Shown in pieces: positions 1 through 8,333 of a stretch of 64,000 bases of DNA (the stretch's first letter is position 1; each line of letters begins with the position of its first letter). Under the pieces are notes generated by a model, which saw only the letters and a list, made by a program, of their open reading frames with translations, searched no databases and was not told where the DNA came from. The position numbers and the translations under genes were made by a program. The DNA comes from Acidobacteriota bacterium (GTDB lineage: Bacteria; Acidobacteriota; Blastocatellia; Pyrinomonadales; Pyrinomonadaceae): contig JAHBSI010000001.1 of NCBI GenBank assembly GCA_019639195.1, positions 1,202,062-1,266,061 on the forward strand. Reading direction: 5' to 3'.

Positions 1-227
1 TCACCACAAGACGACCGCGAAATGTGCTTAGAAAGGGCATATCGAAGCTAACCTGACAGGCTTTCTTATAGCTGTTATCAAAAGTACTTGCAAAGGAGAG
101 ACTGTGAATGTTAAGCTGATGCTTAGTTTGTACGCAAACTCGGGCCGCCGTAAGACGCGTTTGGCCGGCTCTTCCGAAAACACAAAACATTTCACTTTTT
201 CTTACCGTATTCAAGGCATTGAGGTTT
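1..227. other. Left-edge intergenic stretch, no gene I trust
   Basis: No convincing gene lies here. A GTG codon at 104 is preceded by a good ribosome-binding sequence (AAAGGAGA at about 93-100). The frame it opens, however, runs out of phase deep into the transpeptidase gene that starts at 228, and its product has no recognisable character. The stretch is probably the 5' region and promoter of the transpeptidase gene, but I found no clear -35/-10 pair. Confidence 0.5.
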
Positions 228-1838
228 ATGTCCCTACGAAAAGTTGCTCTTCGGTCGCTCGTTGGTTGTCTTGCGGCCCTGGTTTTGTTGTCCGTTGCTG
301 CGATCGCTCAAAAGAAGCCAAAGGCATCTTCGAAGGCCAAGACCAGTACGGCGAAGCCTTCGCGATCGGCGAAAAAGGACACAAAGTCCTCGTCGAAACA
401 AAAGGCGACTGCAAAAAAGGACGACAAAAAGAGCAAGAAAGACAAAGCAACGGCCAAGCGTGATCGGGACAATGACAAAGCCTCCGCGAAAAAGGGTTCA
501 AAGGCCGACCGACGCCGCGAAACAGCCGAACGCCGCCGCAAAGAAGCGGAGCGTCGGGCCGCTGAGCTTGCAGAACGCCGCCGCAGAGAAGCTGCCGCTC
601 GTGAAGCTCGGGAGCGGAAGCTGGCTTTCGAACGTGGGCTTCGTACCGAGACCGTAGAAAATATCGCAAAGGACAACACCGAGGGCGAGGATCTCAACGT
701 TCGCCGCATTGCCGTTGAAGCTCTTGGCGGACACGCCGGTTCGGTCGTCGTGATGGAAGCACAGACGGGCAAGGTCCTTACGGTCGTCAATCAGGATTGG
801 GCCGTCAGATCGAGCATCAGGCCCTGCTCAACGATCAAGCTGGTTACCGGCGTCGCCGGCGTCAATGAAGGCATAATTGATAAGACCGACGGTTCTATCG
901 AGAATGTTACGACTCGCCGCCAGCTCGATGATGCGGTCGCATATTCGGATAACGGCTATTTTCAGCGTGTCGGCAAGATCCTCGGCAACGAGAAAATGAT
1001 GGAGTACGCACGCGATCTGGGCCTCGGGCAGCCGACCGGGATAAACCTCGAAGGCGAAACTGCCGGCCGACTCGCGATCGGCAACAATAACGCCCGCATC
1101 TATTCGCACGGAGATGATTTTGAGGTAAGCACGATCCAGCTCGCGGTCATGGCCGCGGCGATCACGAACGGCGGACATCGCGTTTTGCCCCGCATTCCTC
1201 GCACCTCAGTTGAAAAGACAAGATTCCAGGGCTTTTACAAGGCGAATGTCGATCTGCCGCAGACGAACGTCAGGCGTGTGATCCCGGGTATGATGGGCGC
1301 CGCTGAATACGGCACCGCACGCCGCGGAATGGATCAGGACCTTGGCGTTGCCGGTAAGACGGGATCGTGCATCGACAAAGGCTCGTGGGTAGGCCTGTTT
1401 GCCTCGGTCGCACCCGTCGAACAGCCAAAATACGCTATCGCCGTGATCACACGGGGCCAAAGCGAACGCGGTCGTTACGCGGCCGGGATCGCCGCTCAGA
1501 TATATCACGCCCTTGCGGGAACGATCACACGTACGGACCGAAATCTCGCGCAGACAGAGTTTCATATACTGCCCAAGAACGTGGCCGCCGCGAAGAAGGT
1601 CGTTGTCAACGACGATGATTCTGATGACAGCGACAGCATCACCGACGGGGCCGACTCGATGCAGGTCATGCCGGACGGCCGCAAGGTCATCATTGTCGGC
1701 GGCGCCGAGCGCGAGTCAGCAAGGCCCGAAAAGCTCGTAAAACGCACAGGCGACTCGAAGCCGCTCTTCGCCCCGGTGATAATCACGCCGGAAGAGGCCG
1801 CAAAGCAGAAGCGTGAACGGCTCGCAAATCCGCAGTAA
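228..1838 (+). CDS. Exported penicillin-binding transpeptidase-like protein with Lys/Arg-rich linker
   Basis: This is probably a peptidoglycan transpeptidase or beta-lactam-interacting serine enzyme acting in the periplasm. A signal peptide or anchor (about residues 1-28, ending AIAQ) is followed by about 110 residues that are extremely rich in Lys, Arg, Ala and Ser, with a predicted helical charged stretch. A transpeptidase fold covers about residues 165-430. The three active-site motifs of the serine penicillin-binding family are visible: STIK (Ser201, Lys204), SDN (Ser240) and KTG (Lys377). The usual N-terminal dimerisation and glycosyltransferase domains of class A and B PBPs are absent. 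The C-terminal 90 residues are acidic and low complexity. I chose the ATG at 228; a TTG at 219 in the same frame would add three residues. A hairpin terminator follows. Whether it makes cross-links or is a regulator or binder is not known. Confidence 0.8.
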   Translation: MSLRKVALRSLVGCLAALVLLSVAAIAQKKPKASSKAKTSTAKPSRSAKKDTKSSSKQKATAKKDDKKSKKDKATAKRDRDNDKASAKKGSKADRRRETAERRRKEAERRAAELAERRRREAAAREARERKLAFERGLRTETVENIAKDNTEGEDLNVRRIAVEALGGHAGSVVVMEAQTGKVLTVVNQDWAVRSSIRPCSTIKLVTGVAGVNEGIIDKTDGSIENVTTRRQLDDAVAYSDNGYFQRVGKILGNEKMMEYARDLGLGQPTGINLEGETAGRLAIGNNNARIYSHGDDFEVSTIQLAVMAAAITNGGHRVLPRIPRTSVEKTRFQGFYKANVDLPQTNVRRVIPGMMGAAEYGTARRGMDQDLGVAGKTGSCIDKGSWVGLFASVAPVEQPKYAIAVITRGQSERGRYAAGIAAQIYHALAGTITRTDRNLAQTEFHILPKNVAAAKKVVVNDDDSDDSDSITDGADSMQVMPDGRKVIIVGGAERESARPEKLVKRTGDSKPLFAPVIITPEEAAKQKRERLANPQ

Positions 1839-1869
1839 CGGCAACTCAAAGTTGATTTGGAGAATATCG

Positions 1870-1901
1870 GGCCATTTCGGCTAGGAATGGCCTATTTTCG
1901 T
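1870..1901 (+). terminator. Hairpin terminator after the transpeptidase gene
   Basis: GGCCATT (1870-1876) pairs perfectly with AATGGCC (1886-1892) across a 9-nt loop and is followed by a T-rich tract (TATTTTCGTT). It lies 32 nt after the stop codon of the preceding gene. Confidence 0.75.
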
Positions 1902-2182
1902 TAGATTTTTGCTGCTTCCGCACGTCTCGGCCGGTGCCTGTGTATAGCCTTTTGGCTTGACAGGCGGGCGTTCCGTGCGTGATTATTTAATCTTCATTTA
2001 ACCGCACGTAAAAGGCTTTTCTGGACACGCAATGGCTTTTGTGTATTTTGTGAAGTTTAGCAACTCGCGGTGGCATACGAACATCTGATATCACGCTAAG
2101 GCAGGTGTCCGAGAATCGGACATCGGAATAGCAAATAACGCTACACGCTCGCCGGGCGGCAACGCGGCGGAGGATTTAAGGG
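1902..2182. promoter_or_regulatory. Leader/intergenic region with two hairpins before the 2183 gene
   Basis: No gene is seen. Two inverted repeats stand out. One is a stem with CCTGT (1937-1941) against ACAGG (1960-1964), enclosing AGCC-TTTT-GGCT (1946-1957). The other is a perfect 7-bp palindromic hairpin, TGTCCGA (2106-2112), GAA loop, TCGGACA (2116-2122), 60 nt before the next start codon. The second could be an operator or a leader RNA hairpin. I could not assign a promoter with confidence. Confidence 0.4.
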
Positions 2183-3385
2183 ATGAAGACGATTTTTCGA
2201 TACAGTGTCTTGAGCGCGGTTCTCGCGTTCATTCTTACGGCCGGAGGTATTTCGGCACTTGCACAGGACGCGTGCGCGGACACGGCAGCTCGCGAAGCCT
2301 TGGAAAAGACGATACGGGAGAACTCGACCGTTGCGACCAAGGAAGGCCGCAAGACGACGGCAGATGCCGGTAAGCAATACCTTGAGAAGTATGGTTCATG
2401 CAAGGACGAGGCCGGTAATTTGATCGGTGCTGACTTTGTCGAATGGCTCAAGGCAAAGATACCTGTCTATGAGAGGATCTATCAGAAAATGGTCAAAGAA
2501 GAGCGTGAGGCAGCCCTCAGAAAGCAGTTCTTTGACGGCATTGATGCGAAAAATTGGAATCAGGTCTATGCAAGCGGCAAGGAACTTCTTGCAAGCGATC
2601 CCGAAAAATATCGTCCGGCTGAGATCGTCCTTGGCTCGATCGGTCTCGATGAGACGCAAAAGAGCCCTCGCGTAACGACCTGGAACGACGATACGCTTAA
2701 GTATGCCAAGCAGTCGATCGCTGACCTTCAGGCAGGCAAGAAATTCGAGCCGCTTGGTTTCGGACGCTATGCGTACAAGGACAATGACGACGCGATCGGC
2801 TGGCTCAACTACACGATCGGCTACATTCTTTCGTTCGACAAGAACGAAAAGAAGGCCGGAGTTGAGTACTTGTACAAGGCCACACAGGCGAAGTCGACCA
2901 CGGCCACGATCCCGGATGTCTATCGTTCGATCGGTTCGTATTACATCGACGAGATGAATAAGCGGATCGAGGAGCTTCAGGCTCTTGTGAAGGCTCAGGA
3001 TCCGAATGCTCCCGATGATGTAAAGGCCGCAAAGGTGGCCGAGATCAAGGCTAAGCAGGGGATGGTCAACGGCACTGCCGAACGGGCTCTCAACGCTTTT
3101 GCACGTGCCATTGATCTCGCGAACAAGGATACGAAGAACGCAGCTTACGCAAAGGCCATCACTGAAACTGCGAAACAGATCTACGGTATCCGTTTCGGCA
3201 AACCTGACGGTTTCGATGCGTATATCGCAACGGCAAATACTGCAGCTCTCGCCGATCCTTCGACGGCCATCCAGCCGGTGATCGACCCTGAGACAAGTGC
3301 GGAAGCACCGGCCGCAGCCCCGAAACCGGGAACGGCCGCCAAGGCAGGTTCAGAAGCGGCAAAGCCGAAAGGCACCCGCCAATAG
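2183..3385 (+). CDS. Exported TPR-like helical protein, function unknown
   Basis: I do not recognise a named family. A clear signal peptide (about residues 1-27, ending ALAQ) is followed by an almost entirely alpha-helical, charged body with alternating Ala/Lys/Glu, consistent with degenerate tetratricopeptide-like helical pairs. The last 35 residues are Ala/Pro/Lys-rich and probably disordered. The start is supported by a purine-rich AAGGG just upstream of the ATG. The gene stands alone between a terminator on its left and another on its right, so it is probably monocistronic. A periplasmic scaffold or binding role is a guess from its architecture only. Confidence 0.7.
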   Translation: MKTIFRYSVLSAVLAFILTAGGISALAQDACADTAAREALEKTIRENSTVATKEGRKTTADAGKQYLEKYGSCKDEAGNLIGADFVEWLKAKIPVYERIYQKMVKEEREAALRKQFFDGIDAKNWNQVYASGKELLASDPEKYRPAEIVLGSIGLDETQKSPRVTTWNDDTLKYAKQSIADLQAGKKFEPLGFGRYAYKDNDDAIGWLNYTIGYILSFDKNEKKAGVEYLYKATQAKSTTATIPDVYRSIGSYYIDEMNKRIEELQALVKAQDPNAPDDVKAAKVAEIKAKQGMVNGTAERALNAFARAIDLANKDTKNAAYAKAITETAKQIYGIRFGKPDGFDAYIATANTAALADPSTAIQPVIDPETSAEAPAAAPKPGTAAKAGSEAAKPKGTRQ

Positions 3386-3414
3386 GCTGATATCCTTATA
3401 TCCTCGTGATCTGG

Positions 3415-3456
3415 AGCCGGATGCCTCGTCAATCGAGCGTCCGGCTTCCTTTTTTG
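3415..3456 (+). terminator. Hairpin terminator before rnc
   Basis: AGCCGGA (3415-3421) pairs with TCCGGCT (3440-3446), and an inner CTCG/CGAG pair lengthens the stem. A run of six T follows at 3450-3455. It lies between the stop codon of the exported protein and the rnc start, which argues against any rnc start upstream of 3472. Confidence 0.85.
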
Positions 3457-3471
3457 TTAAACTTTTTCTCT

Positions 3472-4179
3472 ATGTCGACGAATCTTAGCGACCTCGAAAA
3501 GGTCATTGGACACAGCTTTCGCGACATTAAGCTTCTCGAACGTGCGATCACGCACCGTTCGTGGGTATTTGAAAACCTTCCCGACGCGGACGAGAACATT
3601 GCCCGCGAAGCCGAGAACGAGGTGCTCGAATTCCTTGGTGATTCGGTCGTGGACCTTGCGGTCGCCGAGAGCCTTTTGGCGCTTCATCCGAAGCTCGATG
3701 AGGGAGACCTGACGCTGATGAAGCATCACCTGGTCTCGACCGCGACCCTGGCGAACGCCGGCGATTCGATCGAGATCGGCAAGTATTTGCGTGTCGGCCG
3801 CGGTGAAGAAAAGACGGGCGGCAGGAAGAAGCGTGCCCTATTGGCAAACACCGTCGAGGCCGTTATCGGAGCAATTTTTCTTGACAGCGGATATATTGCG
3901 GCCCGCGGCGCCGTAAAACGTCTGATGGGCAGCGAAATAAAGGACGCGACGCCCGAACGTTCGTTGGATTATAAATCGCTGCTGCAGGAAAAACTTCAGG
4001 CCGCGAAGCTCAGTGCTCCGGCGTACAACCTTCTGCGTGCGGACGGGCCGCCCCACGATCGGACGTTCTTTGTCGAGGCGGTTTGGGAAGGCGGCAGTTC
4101 CCGCGGTGAAGGCCAATCGATAAAGGCCGCCGAGATGATGGCCGCCCGTGCGGCTCTTGATACGCTGGCGGCCGCATAG
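3472..4179 (+). CDS. rnc: Ribonuclease III
   Basis: Ribonuclease III cleaves double-stranded RNA in rRNA maturation and mRNA turnover. The 235-residue product has the normal size and layout: a catalytic domain (about 5-150) with the signature NEVLEFLGDS (49-58, carrying Glu53 and Asp57), and a C-terminal double-stranded RNA-binding domain (about 164-233). The second half of the active site reads LLANTVEA. Glu129 is kept, but the position that is usually Asp, a metal ligand in E. coli and Aquifex, is Asn126; some bacterial lineages also have Asn here. The ATG at 3472 was chosen because a terminator occupies the region just upstream and the protein then begins like other family members. The gene is followed after 31 nt by lepB, a common pairing. 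Confidence 0.95.
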   Translation: MSTNLSDLEKVIGHSFRDIKLLERAITHRSWVFENLPDADENIAREAENEVLEFLGDSVVDLAVAESLLALHPKLDEGDLTLMKHHLVSTATLANAGDSIEIGKYLRVGRGEEKTGGRKKRALLANTVEAVIGAIFLDSGYIAARGAVKRLMGSEIKDATPERSLDYKSLLQEKLQAAKLSAPAYNLLRADGPPHDRTFFVEAVWEGGSSRGEGQSIKAAEMMAARAALDTLAAA

Positions 4180-4210
4180 CAAGATCAGTACCTTTTTGTT
4201 GGCGTTTTTT

Positions 4211-5074
4211 ATGAGTGAAGAGAAAGAGATAGCTGCAACCGAGGCTGAGGCCAAAGAGAGTAGCGAGAAAAAGCCTTCGGGGCCGCCGAAATCCACATTT
4301 CGAGAATATTTCGAGTCGCTTGTCATCACCCTGATAATGGCTTTGTTCGGGATGACGTTCATCGTTCAGGCCGTTACCGTGCCGACCGGCTCGATGCAGA
4401 ATACGATCCTTGTCGGTGACTATTTGCTGGTGAATAAATTCATCTTCACGCCGGGAGGCCACGAATTGCCGTTCCTGCCGCAGCGTGAGATCCGACGCGG
4501 CGACATCATCGTTTTCAAGTATCCGGGCAATCGGGTGAACCCTCGCCGCGACAGCAGCCGAACTCCGCCGCTTGAGGCATACAAGCTCAATTACGTGAAA
4601 CGTGTCATCGGGCTTCCGGGTGAGACGGTCGAGTTCCGCGACAACCACGTCTATATAAACGGCGAACTCCTTCCTGAGCACCGTATTATCGGTGATGCTC
4701 CCGGTAGAGAGGCTGCCCTCGATACTCACGAATTTGAGGAACGCAAACCCGAAGACAAGTGGGACGTCTATTACAGCAAGGAGACGATGGACGAGATCCA
4801 GGCCTGGGGACACCTCGCACCCGAACGCGTAGCTCAGTATGAGTTTGCGACAAAAGGCAAGACGATGGTCGTACCCCCGAACAGCTTCTTCTGTATGGGC
4901 GACAGCCGGGATGACAGCGAAGACAGCCGCTTCTGGGGCTTTGTCCCGCGAGAGCTGATCATCGGCCGTGCGATGTTCGTATATTGGTCCTGTGACCGTC
5001 AGGCATCGAACGGCAGTATGCTGGGCTGCATCACGAGTCCGCGTTTGAGCCGTATCGGGAAGCTGATCCGGTAA
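4211..5074 (+). CDS. lepB: Signal peptidase I
   Basis: This membrane-bound serine protease removes signal peptides from exported proteins. An acidic cytoplasmic tail (about 1-28) precedes one transmembrane helix (about 35-55). The catalytic serine is in PTGSM (Ser61) and the catalytic lysine in YVKRVIGLPGE (Lys130), the Ser/Lys dyad of family S26. The C-terminal box GDSRDDSEDSRFWG is intact. The insert between the catalytic boxes is somewhat long, giving 287 residues in total. I chose the ATG at 4211 because a start at the other end of the open frame would overlap rnc. It probably shares a transcript with rnc and the following psuG. Many of the exported proteins in this window have the sort of A-x-A/G|Q sites it would cut. 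Confidence 0.93.
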   Translation: MSEEKEIAATEAEAKESSEKKPSGPPKSTFREYFESLVITLIMALFGMTFIVQAVTVPTGSMQNTILVGDYLLVNKFIFTPGGHELPFLPQREIRRGDIIVFKYPGNRVNPRRDSSRTPPLEAYKLNYVKRVIGLPGETVEFRDNHVYINGELLPEHRIIGDAPGREAALDTHEFEERKPEDKWDVYYSKETMDEIQAWGHLAPERVAQYEFATKGKTMVVPPNSFFCMGDSRDDSEDSRFWGFVPRELIIGRAMFVYWSCDRQASNGSMLGCITSPRLSRIGKLIR

Positions 5075-5084
5075 CTTTTTCGCG

Positions 5085-5984
5085 ATGCATATCAAATTCG
5101 GCAATGCGGTTCAGAAGGCGCTTGACGCAAAAGGTCCGATAGTTGCGCTCGAATCTACAGTTATCTCGCACGGACTGCCGTTTCCCCAAAACCTTGAAAC
5201 TGCGGCGGCTGTCGAAGAGATCGTCGATTCCGTTGGAGCCACGCCAGCGACGATCGCAGTTCTCGACGGAATGGTCTGCTGCGGTGTATCTCGCGACGAA
5301 CTCTATCGCCTCGCTACCGAGGACGGCATTAGAAAGATCTCCCGCCGCGATATCGCTGTTTCTGTAGCTAAACGTCAGACAGCGGCAACGACCGTCGCGA
5401 CGACCACGCTGATCGCTCACGCGGCCGGCATCGAGGTTTTCGCAACGGGCGGCATCGGCGGCGTTCATCGCGGATATGCCGCGGACGTTTCGGCGGACCT
5501 GCCGGAACTTGCCAATACGCCCATAACTGTCGTTTGTTCGGGACCGAAGATCATTCTCGATGTTGCAGCGACGCGCGAATGGTTGGAAACTCACGGAATA
5601 ACCGTTCTCGGCTGGAAATGCGATGAAATGCCGGGTTTTTATTCGCGGACGAGCGGCCTTGGCGTCGATGAACGCGTAGATTCGGCCGAGGAAGCGGCGG
5701 CGATCATCCGAAGCCGCAACAAGCTTGGGCTCAGCGGTGCGGTTCTTGTAACGGCACCGGTCCCTGCTGAGTTTGAGATAGAGCTCGCCGAGGTCGAAAG
5801 CCTGATCGCAGAAGCCTTGCGTGAGGCCGACCGCCAGAATGTGAAAGGGAAAGAAACGACGCCGTTCCTTCTATCCGCACTTGTTGAACAAAGCGGCGGC
5901 CGCACACTCGCCGCCAACATCGCCCTTCTCAAGAACAACGCACGGGTCGCCGCCGAGATCGCTGTTGCTCTAAAGGCGGACTAA
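5085..5984 (+). CDS. psuG: Pseudouridine-5'-phosphate glycosidase
   Basis: PsuG reversibly splits pseudouridine 5'-phosphate into uracil and ribose 5-phosphate, breaking the C-C glycosidic bond during pseudouridine salvage. The 299-residue product matches the family along its full length. It opens with the characteristic ALESTVISHGLPFPQN box (about 21-36) and contains the Gly-rich FATGGIGGVHRG segment (about 121-132). The gene begins 10 nt after lepB. No pseudouridine kinase (PsuK) is seen next to it, so the phosphorylated substrate must come from a kinase elsewhere. Its stop codon overlaps the stop of the convergent gene on the other strand. Confidence 0.92.
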   Translation: MHIKFGNAVQKALDAKGPIVALESTVISHGLPFPQNLETAAAVEEIVDSVGATPATIAVLDGMVCCGVSRDELYRLATEDGIRKISRRDIAVSVAKRQTAATTVATTTLIAHAAGIEVFATGGIGGVHRGYAADVSADLPELANTPITVVCSGPKIILDVAATREWLETHGITVLGWKCDEMPGFYSRTSGLGVDERVDSAEEAAAIIRSRNKLGLSGAVLVTAPVPAEFEIELAEVESLIAEALREADRQNVKGKETTPFLLSALVEQSGGRTLAANIALLKNNARVAAEIAVALKAD

Positions 5985-6736
5985 TCCGAGCTTGCCGTTC
6001 CCATCTTTTCGGTAAGGCGGTCGAGCCGCACTTTTGCTTCTGCAGCTTCGGCCGACCTCGGGAAACTCTGAACTATCTCCATCCAGGCCGATCCGTCGTA
6101 ATGATACGCTCGGGCCTTTGCATCGAAGAGGAAAATTATTCCTTCCTTTCGATACCTGTCGAGCATATTGAAGTTTAAGAAGTAGCTGTGGAGCGGAGCA
6201 CCGGAAGCAGCCATTTCGTCGCGTTTTAGACGGGAGTTCGCATCTTTTGTGAGCTTCAAGGCAGCTTCTTCGATAATGTCGCCGTAGAGGAGCAGGATGC
6301 CGGGCCGCAGGCCGGACTTCGGATAAAGGGCGAGAAACTGCCGGGCGATCTCGATCTTCTCAAAACCTGATGACGCGGCAACCAGCTTTGCAAGACGTGT
6401 TTCATCGTCTTTATGAAAGCTGCCGAAAACAGCATCCGCCTGCACCCAGCCGTAGTTCGAGGGCGGTGCGATCACCTTGTAGAACGTAACGCCGTCCGAT
6501 TGTTTGACGTCCTGGATGCGAACGGTGCGGCCTCGCTGCATTCTGTGAACGGGTTCTGCAAAAAGGCTCGGCGTGATGCGAAGCACCGAAAGCCTTTCGT
6601 CAACGACGACGGCTGTTTTTCCGATCTCAGAGGCACGCGGTGCCGTTGCCTTGGCGCTCGACGTTCGTTGCTTTTGGGCGTAAGCAGGAACAAAAAGGAA
6701 TAGTAGGAGAAGCGTGAGAGTGGTGGTTTTCCTCAT
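5981..6736 (-). CDS. Exported SH3-type domain protein
   Basis: The N-terminus is a signal peptide (about 1-20, ending AYAQ). A bacterial SH3-like domain follows (about 38-105): the pattern SVLRITPSLFAEPVHRMQRG, then a YGWVQ motif, is typical of SH3b modules that bind peptidoglycan or surface peptides. The remaining helical part (about 110-250) has no family I can name. It lies 9 nt downstream of ruvC on the same strand and is probably co-transcribed with it. Its 3' end overlaps the psuG stop codon. A periplasmic wall-associated role is inferred from the domain only. Confidence 0.75.
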   Translation of the reverse strand: MRKTTTLTLLLLFLFVPAYAQKQRTSSAKATAPRASEIGKTAVVVDERLSVLRITPSLFAEPVHRMQRGRTVRIQDVKQSDGVTFYKVIAPPSNYGWVQADAVFGSFHKDDETRLAKLVAASSGFEKIEIARQFLALYPKSGLRPGILLLYGDIIEEAALKLTKDANSRLKRDEMAASGAPLHSYFLNFNMLDRYRKEGIIFLFDAKARAYHYDGSAWMEIVQSFPRSAEAAEAKVRLDRLTEKMGTASSD

Positions 6737-6745
6737 TTGAAATTT

Positions 6746-7261
6746 CTATTTTTTCTTAAGTTTTTCTTTTGCGGCGAGCATCCTTGCCGCTGTGCCAGCG
6801 TGATGAAAATGACAGATCGCGATGGCAAGGGCGTCCGCCGCATCGTGAGGCTTGGGTACCGCATCGAGCCCGAGCAGCACGCGTACCATTTCGCCGACCT
6901 GTGCTTTCTCGGCATTGCCATAACCGACGACGGTCGATTTTACGAGCCTCGGAGCATATTCGGCGACCTCAAGCCCGTATTGCTCGGCTAGAAGCAGCGT
7001 AGTGCCGCGAACCTGGCCAAGTTTGACCGCGACCGCTACATTCACCGCATAGAATGTGTCTTCGACCGCCAGAACGTCGGGAGAAAAACGTCCGACGACA
7101 TCCGCGACGCCGTTGTAAATGTTCAAGAGCCGACGCGAAAACGCCTGCTTTCGGTCCGAACGGACCGTTCCGAATTCAACGAGAGTGTAGCGGGAGCCGG
7201 CACCATCGACGACGCCCCAACCTAGCGTTTCGCTGCCGGGATCAATTCCTAAAACACGCAT
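6746..7261 (-). CDS. ruvC: Holliday junction resolvase RuvC
   Basis: RuvC is the endonuclease that resolves four-way DNA junctions in recombinational repair. The 171-residue length is normal. The four acidic active-site residues are visible in order: Asp7 in LGIDPGSETLGWG, Glu in AVEDTF (about 66), and the pair in HDAADALAIA (about 138-142). The basic C-terminus ends in Lys/Leu repeats. ruvA and ruvB are not in this window. It is transcribed away from the gene at 7395 and is followed by an exported SH3-type protein. Confidence 0.95.
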   Translation of the reverse strand: MRVLGIDPGSETLGWGVVDGAGSRYTLVEFGTVRSDRKQAFSRRLLNIYNGVADVVGRFSPDVLAVEDTFYAVNVAVAVKLGQVRGTTLLLAEQYGLEVAEYAPRLVKSTVVGYGNAEKAQVGEMVRVLLGLDAVPKPHDAADALAIAICHFHHAGTAARMLAAKEKLKKK

Positions 7262-7394
7262 TTGAGGCAGATGATATCGGAACAGAGTTTAACAAAAAGT
7301 TACGATGTTCGCGAAAATGCTCTGCAGCGGCGACGGGCCGCTGTCCTTCGGGCTTTTGCGAATATCCGCCGTTATTCTTATCATCGAAAGCGAG

Positions 7395-8333
7395 ATGCAG
7401 AATCATTTGGCCGACGCGGCCGCACAAAATTCCCCCTTCGAAAGGCCGTTTTCGAGCATCGGCGTGCTGCTTGCAGGAGCGATCGATTACGCCGGATTGT
7501 TCCCGCCGTCGGCCGTTTCGATGCAGGATGCCGTTGAGAACTACGCTGCATACAGACGCGGCGAATATTCCTGGATGCTTGGCCGTTTTGTCGTCACGGC
7601 AAGCCGTTTGAACGAATTTGCCGCCGAGGCAGCGAAGGTCTTTAAGAAAGGCGATGAACCCTGGCGAATCGCGGTCGTTGCGGGCGAGGATATCGAACTT
7701 TCGACGTACGCACTCATCGAGTTCAACTCGGTTGAGAACGGACGCTTTGCCGCCGATGTGATGGAGATAAAGACGTCCTCGGTCGAAGATATTGAGAACG
7801 CCTATCGCATCGTACCGAAGACGATCACGGCATACTACGAACTGCCGCTCGATGAGAGCCTTCCGGAGCATATTGCAACGCTTGCGCTTCGCGGCCAGCG
7901 TGCAAAGATCCGCACGGGCGGCATTACGCCCGAGGCGTTTCCGAACGCCCACGCGATCGTGCGGTTCGTGCGTGCGTGTTCGGCCGCGAACCTGCCTTTT
8001 AAGGCGACAGCCGGCCTGCATCATCCGCTGAGATGCATGCGTCCGCTGACCTACGAGCCGAACGCCGTCAAGGGCAAAATGCATGGTTTCCTGAATCTTT
8101 TTCTGATGACGGCCTTTGCACGCGACGGACGCCGCAACGATCTGCTCGACGAACTGATGGCGACCGAGGACGCGGGCGAATTTCGCTTTGACGAGACGGG
8201 CGTTCGCTGGCGGAATGACCATGTCCTGACGCTCTTTCAGCTCGAACGCGCGCGATACAGCGGCATACAGTCTTTCGGTTCGTGTTCGTTCCTCGAACCG
8301 ATCGCGGACCTAAGAGACCTTGGAATTTTATGA
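7395..8333 (+). CDS. Conserved-looking protein of unknown function coupled to fumarylacetoacetase
   Basis: I do not recognise a named family. The protein is soluble with no signal peptide. It has an alternating strand/helix pattern compatible with an alpha/beta barrel and a striking motif region KIRTGG (about 198-203) followed by FKATAGLHHP (about 227-236), which looks like an active or ligand-binding site. I chose the ATG at 7395; upstream in-frame starts would give a hydrophobic, poorly conserved-looking extension. Its stop codon overlaps the start of fumarylacetoacetase in an ATGA arrangement, so the two proteins are probably made together and may act in the same catabolic route (tyrosine/homogentisate). 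That functional link is inference. Confidence 0.7.
   Translation: MQNHLADAAAQNSPFERPFSSIGVLLAGAIDYAGLFPPSAVSMQDAVENYAAYRRGEYSWMLGRFVVTASRLNEFAAEAAKVFKKGDEPWRIAVVAGEDIELSTYALIEFNSVENGRFAADVMEIKTSSVEDIENAYRIVPKTITAYYELPLDESLPEHIATLALRGQRAKIRTGGITPEAFPNAHAIVRFVRACSAANLPFKATAGLHHPLRCMRPLTYEPNAVKGKMHGFLNLFLMTAFARDGRRNDLLDELMATEDAGEFRFDETGVRWRNDHVLTLFQLERARYSGIQSFGSCSFLEPIADLRDLGIL

Noticed and set aside
104..463. Open frame with a good ribosome-binding site (AAAGGAGA) and GTG start upstream of the transpeptidase gene
   Set aside because: It runs out of phase through the transpeptidase coding region, where its composition is just a shadow of the Lys-rich linker. A short leader peptide cannot be excluded.
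4010..5104. Long minus-strand open frame opposite lepB
   Set aside because: It is an antisense shadow of rnc/lepB with no ribosome-binding site and no recognisable domain; the plus strand carries well-defined motifs.
7242..8222. 326-codon minus-strand open frame opposite the fumarylacetoacetase-coupled gene
   Set aside because: It overlaps a plus-strand gene tied to fahA by an ATGA overlap and its product is Arg/Cys-rich without any motif, typical of GC-rich antisense frames.
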